Positions 48,818-59,752 of a stretch of DNA of 64,000 bases are shown here, in pieces. The notes under the pieces are model-generated. The model ran no database searches and was not told the origin of the DNA. It saw only the letters and a list, made by a program, of their open reading frames with translations. Every line of letters begins with the position of its first letter. The first letter of the stretch is position 1. Made by a program: the position numbers and the translations under genes. This DNA comes from Takashimella koratensis (Eukaryota > Basidiomycota > Tremellomycetes > Trichosporonales > Tetragoniomycetaceae), in contig BCKT01000012.1 in assembly GCA_003116875.1 (NCBI GenBank), positions 796,775 to 860,774 of the forward strand. Reading direction: 5' to 3'.

Positions 48818-51480
48818 TCACTGACGATGAGTAGGGTGGGTGAGGTTCGGCGAGCTGCGTGCGTGCGAGAGCGCGCTCTGGGTTTGGGGACTCGTGCCTT
48901 GGTGGAGACGAGAGGGGTTGAAGCTCTCTCGGGTCGCACGGGGGTACCGAGCAACGAGCTCTGCTTGCTGTTGGCCGAACGAGGAGGCAGCCGAGAAAGG
49001 AGTGGCAGGAGAGATAGTCGTGCAGGTGGGCGGAGCTGGGTGGAACGCCGCTGCCTGGAGGGAGAGAGAGCTTGGGGCACCGCCTCGGTGGAGACGAGAG
49101 GTGGTTCGAGGGTCCGCCAGCCTCCAACCGACTTCGGTACGGCGATTTACGACCGCGCCAGGCCAGGAGGGGGAATTATCGCCGTCGGGGGTGAGAAGCG
49201 CATCGCTCTCAATCAAAGAAGGATTGCGGTGGAGCGGGGGCATAGGCAGATCGTCGTCGTGTCTGCGAGCCAAAAGTGTCAGCGTCAGCACACACAGAAA
49301 AATGAGGGCCTGAACTCACCCAAACTTGTAGTGAGAACTTTCTTGACGACGGTTGAGCTCATTCTGGAGCTTCCAAATTTCATTCTGAAGAGCGTCTTGA
49401 CACCTGCGGATCGCGTCGTCGTCCATATCTTCGACATTGCGATCGGCGGGGGAGACCAAGACGCGGGAGGGATAAGGCGAAGGAGGCGAACGTGCTATCT
49501 GGGCAACAAGAGCGCTAGGCGGCGGTGGGTTGTCGACGGCCGGGCAGCTGAGCATTCGGCGGACAATAGGCTTGGCCGTGCTTCGTGTCTCCAGCGAGAC
49601 ATGGTGCGGCCTGTGGTAGCTGTCCTGATGCCGATCGGCGGAGCGGTCGGACGCCAGGCTGTGCTTGAAATTTTTCTGCTCCTGTGGTCGAGTTAGTCAC
49701 CCTGTGTCACTGCCTCGAATTAAAATGCCAGCAACGCTCTACTCACTTCCGTCCATGCGATCCTGATCTCGAGGTTTCTGAAGTAGCTGAACAACCTGAA
49801 CTGGTGGATCTCCTGTGGTAACTAGGAGTACGATCAGTTTACGGACGAGACTGATTGGTGTTGAATAACTCACCATGTGCTCAACATCGCTAGTGGCGCC
49901 ACGATTCGATCGAGCCAACTCCACGCCACGCTTGATTCGACGGAGCGCCTCCTCAGCCATTGCACGGCTTTGGCATCTGAATGAGTGGTCAGTGACTGAC
50001 CTGTGAGGAACATAGTAATCTTTTCGACTTACCGGACGAATCCCGAGCCTCGCTGGTTCCCCTTCTCGTCCAGGTTGAACTTCAAAGACGCAATGACCAA
50101 GGGGTCAAACAGGTCATGAATGTCCTAAACGTTGTTAGCTTGTGGCGTGCAACACCTGTTTGCAAAATGCCAACTTACGGCCTCTGTGGTGCCGACTGGG
50201 ATATTCTCAAGGTACAGGTTGCTAGACGATGGGTCGCCGAGTGACTCAAAGTACAGCTGCGTCGTTTCCTGCAGTCAATAGTCAGTCAAATTATACTGTA
50301 TGTTAGACTGGTACCACTCACGATTGCTTTCGTTCCGTGCAGACCCTGGACGAGCATTTTGTTGAGAAAAGCGTCGGCTTGGTGCAGTTGGTAGAACATG
50401 ACCAGGGCAAAGCTTTCGTCTCAGTGAGCGAGGTGGCATCGTGGATGAATCACCGAGAAGACGGAGGCCTGGGGACTTACAAGCCGTTTGGGCGCTCTGC
50501 TCCGGGAAAAAGTTGGGCGAGAATGCGAGTGTCGGCGTTCTCTGCGCGTTCGACGGTGGAGCGGACAACCTTCAGAGGGCCAAGACCCTCGATTTGGTTT
50601 CGGATCCTCGCTTCCATCTCGACGGGGATGCGGTTGATGTAGACTGAGATGTATCAGCGTAATGTATCAGCCTCACTTCTGATCGCAGACAAGGTAAGAG
50701 GTGAAAGGGTAAAGAGGTGAAAAAGAGGCAAGACATCGAGACATAGTATTTACCGTTCCTTGAGACCTCCATGTTTCGACCCTGGAATCCCGGGTCTAGA
50801 TCAATCGCGATATCGATGTCGTTGGATAGGGTGCTGGGGTCGAAACGGACCATCTGGTTCGACCGATGAGCCAGGATGAGGCTCTGAGACGGCTGCGAGG
50901 GTGGAGCGCGAGTGGTGACACCGCTGGAACCGGGGTTCCAGGATGACGGCCAGGAAGTCTTATGTTGGATGTGACGACCACTACCGACGGGTCCAAAGGA
51001 CGGGCGGTAGGTGAATCCAGCGTCTGTGCCTGTCGAGACGGTTTCGTTGAGTCTGGCGAGGGCGTGGTTGATTGCGCTGCCCGGGATATCCGGCGTGGGC
51101 GAGTGCAGCGAGATTGGCCCAGTAACGAGGGCGGCCGGAGCGCTAGGCGACCGAGCACGCGTCAAGGGAGGGATGACGTTGAGTGCGTGTGGAATCAGTC
51201 GAGGAGTAGGGGGTCCCGGCGCGACAACGGAAGTGATGTAACATGGGAAGGTCCTCTGCGATGCTTTCTCAGTAGCAGAGGAGGGGGAGGACGGCGGACG
51301 TTTGCAGCTGGACATGCTGCTGTCCACGTCACTGTCGACAGCCGCTGACGAAGGGGTCGGCGAGGCGTTGGTCTCGGACCCGCTGGTAGAGGGGAGCTGA
51401 GCAGAAGGAGGGATAGGGAAGGGGTGCGAGGTGGAGCTGGTGCGGCGCGCGGTGAAAGGGGGAGACCGAGGGTTGAGCAT
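48818..51480 (-). CDS. RNA-binding protein with two RRM domains, RBMS/MSSP-like
   Basis: Nine exons join in phase, encoding roughly 730 residues. The first exon (51480 to about 50750) is Ser/Pro-rich and disordered. RRM1 spans exons 2-3 (VYINRIPVEMEARIRNQIEG, then FFALVMFYQLHQADAFLNKM). RRM2 is clearer: SNLYLENIPVGTTEADIHDL, then DEKGNQRGSGFVRCQSRAM and EEALRRIKRG, with the RNP-like blocks in their usual places; GFVR is the RNP1 core. The spacing and SNLYLENIP start resemble the RBMS/MSSP family and fungal relatives. The tail has a helix LQNEIWKLQNELNRRQ and disordered Ser/Pro sequence. A GTGAGT donor at 51621 and a CTTTCCAG acceptor just before the ATG suggest a 5' untranslated intron. The acceptor joining RRM1 exons (AAAG before CTTTGCC) is the least certain junction. 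Confidence 0.85.
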
Positions 51481-51484
51481 GGCT

Positions 51485-51621
51485 GGAAAGAGGGGGTAGG
51501 GTGTTAGTGGATGACGAGGGTGTGAGGGAACGGAGAGGAGGTGGGGGCAGGATGTGATGGCGGGCAAGTAAGAGTCAGGGAGGGAAGAGATGAGAGAAGA
51601 AGTCTGGGTATTGGACTCACT
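51485..51621 (-). other. Probable 5' untranslated intron of the RRM gene
   Basis: On the minus strand CACAGACA is followed by GTGAGT at 51621-51616, and CTCTTTCCAG ends at about 51484, three bases before the ATG at 51480. This arrangement would remove the in-frame upstream Met at 51567. It rests on splice consensus alone. Confidence 0.5.
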
Positions 51622-52514
51622 GTCTGTGTTGGTGCTGCCGGGTGAGTTGGGTAAAGGTAGGACCAGAGCCTGGTATGTCAGGATGGGTGGAATGGTGAGG
51701 TGTATGCTGTTGCCAGAGAGAAAGAGACAACGGCAAAAGCGTGTGGCAGTGTATGGTGTGCTGAGGGATGGGATGGGATGGGATGGGATGTGGGTGTGCC
51801 AGGTAGAGAGTAGGATACTGTAGCGCAGGCTGGAGGCACAACGCCCAGGGACAAGAAGGAAGCGACAAGGATGTGGGGAAGAAGGTGGATAGGAGTGAAT
51901 GTATGTGAGACTGGGGGTGAGTGTGTACGAGTATATGGGTACGCTGGGGTGGGAGAAGGTAGGGAGACGGTGAGGCGAGGATGAGAGGTAGAGGGCGGGG
52001 GATGAATGAGTGTGAGAGCCGGGTGGGGCTGGGTTTTATGTATGGCAGAATAAGAGCGAGTAGAGTGGGTGGGTAGTCTGAGGATGTGGGAGAGGTGGGA
52101 CAAGGTGAAGGTAGGAGTGAGAGTAGGGAAGCGAGTACTATGCAATCTCGGTGAGATTGGAGTTGTTTGTCCTACACGGTCATCACCATCACCCTCGTCC
52201 CCACCCACTTGTTCACCTTCCCTCCTCCCTCCTCCCTCCTCCCTCCTCCCCCTCCTTTCACACGCGTCTCGCCAACCAGGGCCAGCAACGCACCCAGGGC
52301 CAAAGGAACCCTCTCTCTCCCTCCCACTCCGACATCTTCTTTTCCCGACGGTCCCGACCTCCCCCTCCCTTTGGGTTGCGCCTTCCCCTTTTCACTCTCC
52401 GCCGGATCCCGAGCCGAGCCTCGTACCGCCAGGGATCGAGGCCATCAATCACCTCCTTGTGCGCACCCACTCACTAGCTTGATCGGGGAACGTCGTACGT
52501 CTCCTTCTCCCTCC

Positions 52515-52554
<40 letters not shown>

Positions 52555-54779
52555 TGCCATCTCCTCGGTCCATCATGGCGCGCCATCGGCCGTGGAAGAC
52601 GGAAATGAGGTAGTCAAGGCCAAGTGAAGGATGATACCTGATCGAACGGTTTCTGTGTACTTGGTTGATCGGTTGATCAACTCCCGGAAGGTGAGACAGC
52701 CGGTGTAAGAGGGACAAGGGAGGATGGATGAGGAACGAGGAAGGATCGCCGCAGGTGGGTAAAGGATGGTCCCCTGTTCTCGGCCCTGACCTCGCTTGCT
52801 CAAACTCGATCCGCAAGTGACGGGGTTGATTCGAGCTGACATCACTTGGTCAGCAGTGAGCGGTGAGAAGTGGGACATGAGAGCAGAGAAGAAGGGAATT
52901 GGAAAATGAGCAGCGAGGCATAGATACAGCGAAACTCAGGTGCTACTGCCACACCCTGAGTGAAACAGCCACTTTGTAATATCCCAGGTGGAAGCCCTTC
53001 TGCGAGCCGCCACTTTCATACTCGCTGGCATACCGTTAATCACACAACCTCACCTCTCGCCTTCGTGTGTCCAGATCAGATCACTAACCGCATGATCCGG
53101 TGCTCTCCCTATTTGCGCGGCCTGATCCGCACAGTCCGCTGCGTCAGCCTCGTTGTCACTAGGGCGCTGCCTTGTGTCGCCTCGCGCGGTGGGTGGGTGA
53201 CCAGTCTTGCGCCTCGGTCGTCATCATGAGGGCGTGGTGTGTATAGGTTGGGTGGGTGGAGGCAGGACGGCGTGGGGCCCGGCCGTGGGGTAAGTGGTGA
53301 AGGGGGGGTTTGACTCTTCGGGCGTTCTCCACGTGCCCTTGGCGTGTTCTGATCGTAAGCGGCCATCACACAGTCATCCACACCATTCATTCACCTCCCC
53401 CCTCCCTTCTTGCCCGATTACCACACCGTCATCGGGATTAATTGGAGCTAGAAGCAAAGGTTAAATATTGGAAGCTGTGTCTCAGGCGCAATCCCGGAAA
53501 GGACGCGGACGAGGTCGAGGGCGAGGGCAAGATTGACCTGTGTGTGATGGTGTCGGTGGGGCAAGGGAGGGCAAAGAGCGAGGCGCGAGGCGCGAGGCAC
53601 AGAACACTGCCGATAAAATCATCTAGCAACTGCCTTAATCTCGACAAGCTCTGCACACACACTTCATCGAAAACACGAGGCTAACACACTTTCCTCTCTT
53701 CCTGTCCGTCTCGTTCAACAGCCATTGCTCCCTTGCCATCCTGGCGGAGAGGTTGATGTTGATCGGGTTTTCCCTTTCCGGCTGGCTTTGGGCTGCGAGT
53801 TAATCACGCGGTCGGAAAGAGACAGGAGACGGGGTTAATCTTGATCGCGTTTGAGCCGTGGCAATGAGAAATCAAGAAGATGGATCTAGTTTCTAGCTGG
53901 ATCGTTTGGTCAATCACCGGTCCGGCGTGTCAATCTCCCCATTGCCGCCCCCACACCCGCCGGGTAGTCGTACGACCCGACCATCCTCGTCACCTCGCGT
54001 CACCCACATCACAATCATGTCGTCGCCATCTCCACCCCTGTCCTCGTGTTTTCCTCTTCCGGCGTCAGTAGAGGTCAAGCGCCCTCACCTTGCACTCCAA
54101 TCCCGTCTCGACAATCTCTCACAATCTCTCATCTCTCCCAACCTATCCCCATCCGCATCTCTCATTCGCGCGCCAATCTGCCGAACCGAGATTGAGATTG
54201 ATCAAACTCTCTCCCCCCTCACCGAGATCTGGTGGAGCGGGAATCGAGGAGGGGGGAGATAAGCGAGGAAGAGATCTGCTGCGCAACGGCCAAGTCGCCG
54301 ACGGGATGGACGACGAGGAGGAAGGGTCGTGTCTTTGCCGAGATTGCGTGCTAGATTGGGCCGAGGCCTGGGAACCATCGCGACTAGACGGTTGCTTTTA
54401 GCCGGCGGGACGGCGCCGGTGCTTCTATCTTGCTCTCTTTCCACCCGGGGCCATCTTAACCCGAGGTAATCTTCACCAGTCAGTCTGTACACCTGTACAC
54501 GTCACAGGTCATACGTCGCCTCGTCAGTCTGATTAGTCTTCCTCCTAAGCTCCACTCGGATCCGAAGACCAAGAATTATCTATTCTTTTTCATCTCATGT
54601 CTCCGCGGTGCAGAAAAAAGTCTCGGCGGCACGTGATTCTGCGATACATCGTCCGACCGACTTGTTCCGTGACGCGTGGGCTAGTGGGTTGAAGGTCAGA
54701 TGGGGAGGAGGACTTGGGTAAGGGGTGAGAGGAGGAGGATGCGGATGAAGAGGAGGAGTTTAAGTTGAAGGGGATACGC
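51622..54779. other. Long stretch without a convincing gene
   Basis: The first part (to about 52150) is probably the RRM-gene promoter and leader, CT-rich on the minus strand, with GGGAT pentamer repeats at about 51765-51790. From 52200 the plus strand becomes CT-rich, with CCTCC repeats near 52221-52256 and a GTC triplet array at 52521-52554. Frames at 53880-54401 (one beginning MSSPSPPLSS, another ending CLCRDCVLDWAEAWE) cannot be joined by plausible splice sites. GT- and GA-rich sequence and a CACGTG near 54630 precede the complex I gene end. No RNA gene is seen. Confidence 0.5.
52521..52554. repeat. (GTC)n/(CGT)n triplet microsatellite
   Basis: About eleven CGT/GTC triplets follow CCGCCGCCGCC. 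They lie outside any supported coding exon. Confidence 0.85.
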
Positions 54780-55851
54780 TCATGCGAGCTCCTCGGTGGC
54801 CGGCTTGTGCTTGAAGAACTTGAGTCGTCGCTCTTCCCGCTCCGGTCGGGGAACAGAGAGCCTGTCGGTACCGGTCAATTGCTGTGGTATGGGTAGAGCA
54901 GATGAACAGGTGTTAGCCCAAGACAATGAAGTATTAAGAGAGAGTGAAGACGCGAAAATATGAGGAGAAGACGCTACTGACGTTTCCGGCGGCCTCGAAA
55001 GTGCCGATAAGAGTACCAATGGCAGCGCACGAGCCGAATGCCAATGGGAGGGAACCAGCTGGGCGGATGTTAGCACAATGCCAAGATACTGGCGAGACCG
55101 TGATGACCCCTTGACAATTGGTGTCCAGAAAGAACGCGCAGCAAGACTCACCACGGACACCGGCGAGGAAACCAGCGGCACAACCACCCGCGACACCGTT
55201 CAAGGGGTCGTCAGTCTGTAAATCGCCAAAGGTCAGCTCGGTCCCTTCATGTAGAGGATTGAATCGCTCACTTGACGCATGTTGGCGATAGCAGAGTGGG
55301 TGTACGAGTACGCGAAACCCATCGCCGCTGGATATAATCAGCAGCTGTTCAACTTGGTGAGAGTATACCAGCCACGACTCACCGAAGAAACCAATAGTCC
55401 CGCCAGTGCGAGTGATGACACCCATCGCTCCTCGGTCGTGCCTGCGGGTATCAGTTCAAGTCCTCCTTTTCATCGACACCTCTCATGCCATCGCAACTCT
55501 GCTCGACCGTATGTCCCAATCCCATTCTCCTTCCACCTGAAGCCCTTCAATCGAACCGAACCGAACCAGACAAAACTGCTTCCATCCCATCCTATCTCAA
55601 TCTCTCTCAACCTCTCTCAATCTCTTTCTGTCCAATGGTTCCGCTCATTCTCGTCCAACCAGGATCACTCACTTCTCAAGGGCGTTCTGGACCGACGAGA
55701 CAAGGAGACCAACACCTGCGCTCTGGAGGGTGATCTTGGTCGCGATCGCTACCGAGTCGTGAGGGTGGAAGGCGTGTTCCTCATTTGGCGAGTGGATGAA
55801 GAAGGATTTGGGGGAGACGGTAGGCGGGAGGAGCGGGTGAGACGCGGCCAT
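54780..55851 (-). CDS. NADH:ubiquinone oxidoreductase subunit, NDUFA11/NUO-21.3b-like
   Basis: Accessory membrane subunit of mitochondrial complex I belonging to the Tim17/Tim22/Tim23 fold group. Six exons join in phase from the Met at 55851 to the stop at 54780, encoding about 185 residues. Seen in order: N-terminal HPHDSVAIATKITLQSAGVG and LLVSSVQNALEKHDRGAMGV, then TRTGGTIGFFAAMGFAYSYT, the polar NMRQTDDPLNGVAGGCAAGF with the GG-rich membrane turn typical of the family, GSLPLAFGSCAAIGTLIGTF and a charged C-terminus (EREERRLKFFKHKPATEELA). Four hydrophobic segments are visible. There is no cleavable presequence, as expected for internal-signal inner membrane proteins. A Tim17-family translocase is the main alternative; the RQTDDPLNG block and basic tail favour the complex I subunit. 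It diverges from UBC8 across 591 bases. Confidence 0.85.
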
Positions 55852-56442
55852 TTTGAACGCTGCTGTAGGGTCGGGAACGGGGAGGTCAAGAGAGAAGCGT
55901 GGTGTGGAAGGGGAGAGGGGAGATTTTTGGCCGAGTTCGGGAGCGAGGGCCTGTCGGTCGAGGAGTGGACCGAGATATGGATGAGTAGAGGGTGGATGGT
56001 GTTGAGCAAAGCGAGTTGAGATGAGCTCAAAGCATAGAAACGGGATTGGGCCGTTTGACAAGCACCAAAATCGCCCGTGCGCCTATGGCGCACCGTGCCA
56101 CATAATAGGCGCATATATGTCCCGGTCGTCCCGGGCGCGCCTACGGGTGACGGTGAAATGCTTCCGACGGGCCCGACCATGGCGCCATAAGCGGGTGGTT
56201 GTCTACGCCCTGACGTCGTTTGTATCTCCTCTAGTCCCAGTCCCATTCAATCGACCATAGCTCGTCTCCGCTATCTACATCTCCCTTCTCAACATCAACC
56301 ACTCCCTCTCAGCCTCAGCGACACCTACACTTCACCTCCTACCTTGCCTGCCTAACCCAACCAGCCAACTACTTCAGCTCACACCTCGACCCATCCCCTC
56401 TCTGAGCCCAAGCAACACCGCCCCCTCGCCGCCGTCGCCGAA
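55852..56442. promoter_or_regulatory. Divergent promoter NDUFA11 / UBC8
   Basis: The region separates two start codons. From about 56260 the plus strand is CT/CA-rich up to the UBC8 start, with no ATG in that 180-base leader, so the ATG at 56443 is the first available for UBC8. A GGGCGCGCC/CGCCTA-rich patch lies at 56125-56160. Confidence 0.55.
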
Positions 56443-57723
56443 ATGATAAGTCTCCACTCCTACCTCTCTCAACCCCTCGATAAGCACTACCCACCTCTCC
56501 CTTCCTTGCTTCTTCCGTCACACACCCCACCTAACATACGTTCCGTCTTCACAGTTCACCCAAGCGCCGCGTCGATACCGACGTGATGAAACTGTAGGTC
56601 GACTACAACACCCACATTATGCATTCATCACTAACTGGCCTGCCTACCTTTCCTGCCCCCTTTCCCTTCCCCTTTTGCCACCCGGCTTTCTTGCGACCTC
56701 TACCATACCCCTACCTACCACACCCAACCCACAGCCTGATGTCAGACTACCAAGTCACGCTCGTCCACAACAAGATGAGCGAGTTCTTCGTCCGCTTCCG
56801 TGGTCCCGCAGAAAGTAAGCATTCACTACTCCACCCTTCCAACCCTCTTTGACCGGGTTGCATTCCGCTCCGTTCCCTTCCCCACCGGCCGAAAGATCCG
56901 AGTCCACTTTCCCGTTCCTCACCACGCACGCCCTATTGTCCCCCCATCCGTGGCACATCCCAAGTGGCATTTGCAACATCATCTCCCACATCAACTAACA
57001 CTTTTTCTTACTCGAAGCACCATTCGCGAAAGGGACTTGGAAAATCCACGTCGAGCTTCCAGAGCAGTTCCCGTACAAATCGCCCAGCATAGGATTCATG
57101 AACAAGATCTTCCATCCGAATATTGACGAGATGTAAGCTGATTCTTACCTTCTAACCAAGTGGACAGCTGCTGATCATCGACCAGGAGCGGGAGCGTATG
57201 CCTCGACGTTATTAACCAAACCTGGTCGCCTATGTTCGGTACGTTCTCCTCCTCTGTCCCCTCGCCCACCCCCCTTCTTCCCGCTCATCAGCTTCTAACC
57301 CCCCTCCTATTAGAGCTCATCAACATCTTCGAAATCTTCCTCCCCCAACTGCTGCGATACCCCAACCCGGCAGACCCCCTTAACGGCGAAGCTGCCGCTT
57401 TGCTCATGCGTGACCCTAAAGCGTACGCGCAAAAAGTCCAGAGCTACGTCGACCGCTACGCGTCTGCCGAAGACGCAGACAACGCCGGGGAGCCCGACGA
57501 CGATGACGACGAGGACTTGCCGATGAGCTCAAAGGGGAAGAGCAAGGCGAGTTCCAACGGAAATGGGAAGAGCACAAACGGCGCGGCGTCGAATTCGAAT
57601 GGGAATGGGAACGGGCATGGGATAGACGAAGATGACGAGGAAGAGGAGGATGACGAAGATAAGATGAGCGATATGGGCGAATTGAGTGACGGTGACGAGT
57701 TTATGGGTGAAATGGACGACTAA
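56443..57723 (+). CDS. UBC8: E2 ubiquitin-conjugating enzyme, Ubc8/UBE2H class
   Basis: E2 enzyme that in yeast works with the GID/CTLH ligase to degrade gluconeogenic enzymes such as fructose-1,6-bisphosphatase. About 240 residues from six exons. The N-terminus [20 protein letters not shown], then [40 protein letters not shown] (with the HPN motif), the active-site Cys in [35 protein letters not shown] and [17 protein letters not shown]. The C-terminal tail is acidic with Asn/Gly repeats ([32 protein letters not shown]), matching the acidic tail of Ubc8 orthologues. The conserved M-S-S-P start is reached only if the first codon ATG (56443-56445) joins AGTTCACCC at 56553, which removes an AT-AC intron. 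A fallback start at the internal Met in DVMK would truncate about 11 residues. Confidence 0.93.
56446..56552 (+). other. Probable AT-AC intron directly after the UBC8 start codon
   Basis: The 107 bases begin ATAAGTCTCC and end GTCTTCAC, with a branch-like CTAAC at 56531-56535. Removing them joins ATG to AGTTCACCC and gives M-S-S-P-K-R-R, the expected family start. No GT-AG choice from the only upstream ATG keeps that frame. The donor ATAAGT is the form known for U2-type AT-AC introns rather than the U12 donor ATATCCTT. Confidence 0.65.
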
Positions 57724-59324
57724 GCCGGGAACGGGTTTACATCCGGGTCACTATTTTCGCTTCTCGGTTACCGATCTTTGTTGCTGCCTACGCCTTCTCG
57801 AGGGGTTTCATGTCTCCAGCATCCCAGCCGCCTTTCATTTCTTCTATCGTCGCTGCGTCTCGATTTCCTCCGGGTTTACGCGCCGCACCACATTCATCTT
57901 CGTCTTCGCCTTCGCCTTCGTTTTCGTCCTCGTCTTCGTCTTCGTCCCATATCGACCCTTTTCAAACCTGTGGACTCGTGTCATTTGTTGTTGTGCTCTC
58001 TCCCAGCATCATCATCATTATTTCCCCTCTCGTTCTCCTCTCGTTTTTCGACATGTCAACCAATACATCGTCTCACCTCGTCCTCACTAGTACTCGCCAC
58101 TGTTCTGTGCTTCGCTAGGTTACATGTGACCCATGGCGCGTGCGCTTCCGAAACCACACCAAACATTACGCCAGCGTCGGTGTAGTCGCTTCAATTCATC
58201 TATAGCGATCCCTCGAGCCAACCTACCACCGGACGAAGCCGGCCTCACATGGCCTCAGCGGCTTACACAACGCCGACTCCAGAGTATGAAGTATGCAGCA
58301 GATTCAGAAGTCCTTCGGGTGTACTACTTTCTCCCTTACTCATGCTTTTAGAGAAACTGATCCCATCACAATCTCAAACTTGAGCCTACTCTACTCACTT
58401 CCCTCTGCCCCCGCCTCTGAGCCCATGTCCCGTCCCTCACGTCTCTCACCTGACTCGGGGTATGCGCTCTCGCTTCCCCCGTACGCGTCTCGACAGGTGA
58501 GACTTCCGTGTAACTCCGGACGTCGGTTCTCGATCACGATCAGAGACAAAGGAAGGAGACTCCTTTGGGGCCTTTGGTCCACAGGTAGGTCGTGGTCTTG
58601 TGTTTGCTTGGAAACGGCCTGCCTCTGTGACCACTACTGCGGCTGCGGCAGGGCAAGGACCTACTTCCTCCACTTACCAGGTGTCTGACTGCCTCTTCAT
58701 GGGGGGCGCAGACGACAACTCACGAATCACCAGACTTCTCTCGGTGGAAGCTCGGTTCTAAACTCTGGAAATGCTGATATTTGCCTTATCAACCAGAACA
58801 GCTGGGACGGGAACCCCGCCGCAGAGAGGACAGGCTTGAAAAAGTTGAGACTCACGCGACACGCGGGTTACGGAGAGAGGGGCATCAATCGACTTGGGAA
58901 CAAAGTGAATCGGGTCGGTCGTTACTTTGTCCACCCCCTAGGTCTTTCGTCGTCTTCTCATCCCACTTCCTTTCCGTCCGCCCGCTCCCCTCCTTCCCCG
59001 ACTTGTCCGAGATTTTGTTCTCTTCCTTTCACCCGAGGCGTTTGGAAGCGTGGCCTTTGAGCAATTACATGGCAACTGCTACGTTCACTTACCCCCTTAT
59101 CTCAGTCTCGCTTTAACCCCCCCCCTCCCCCCCCTTCCCCCCTTCCCCCTTTTCTCATCTGAGTCTGGACCCCGTTCCCGTCTCGGCCAGACTCCTCTTT
59201 TGTCTTCTAGCAGCACCTCGACCTGTCGTCGTCCTCTCCCTCTCCCCTTCTCCCCCTCTCCCCCTCTGGTCCTCTGGTCCTCTCTCCCTCTCTCCCTCTC
59301 TCCCTCTCTCCCTCTCTCCCTCTC
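57724..59324. other. UBC8 3' region and upstream sequence of the membrane glycoprotein gene
   Basis: No convincing gene is seen. The CTTCGTCTTCGCC-type repeats (57890-57950) encode only low-complexity frames. From about 59110 there are C-runs and CCCTCTC repeats leading into the assembly gap. A short frame near 58420-58690 has many cysteines but no recognisable pattern. Confidence 0.5.
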
Positions 59325-59496
59325 NNNNNNNNNNNNNNNNNNNNNNNNNNNNNNNNNNNNNNNNNNNNNNNNNNNNNNNNNNNNNNNNNNNNNNNNNNNN
59401 NNNNNNNNNNNNNNNNNNNNNNNNNNNNNNNNNNNNNNNNNNNNNNNNNNNNNNNNNNNTCCCTCTCTTCCTCTATCCCTCTATCCCTCTATCCCT
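59252..59496. repeat. CCCTCTC tandem repeat block interrupted by an assembly gap
   Basis: CCCTCT(CT) units run from about 59252 to 59324 and resume at 59460 as CCCTCTCTTCCTCTATCCCTCTATCC. The two sides are the same kind of repeat, so the unknown bases between them are probably more of it. It lies about 260 bases before the start of the membrane glycoprotein gene. Confidence 0.85.
59325..59459. other. Assembly gap, 135 N
   Basis: A run of 135 undetermined bases lies inside the CT-rich repeat. The true length is unknown, and any promoter element or leader sequence of the downstream gene here is missing. Confidence 0.98.
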
Positions 59497-59752
59497 CTCC
59501 TCATCGTCCACCTTCATCATACCTCCTCTGTCATTATCGCTGGTCGACTCGGGACGTCAGGGACGGATCGTAATCTCCTCTCTACGACATACTGAACACT
59601 TCACTCCGTCTACTCTCGATCAAATCGTCAAATCGTCAAATCGTCCTCAACCTATCTAGTCACCACCGTCCACGTCCACACGTCGACACGTCCACTCATA
59701 CCCTCGCTCTTTCTCTCCATCTGGAAGTACCGACTTCCCTCACCGGCTCACA

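Noticed and set aside
53880..54401. Small possible gene (MSSPSPPLSS... or a frame ending CLCRDCVLDWAEAWE).
   Set aside because: The two promising frames cannot be connected by credible donor and acceptor sites, and neither alone looks conserved.
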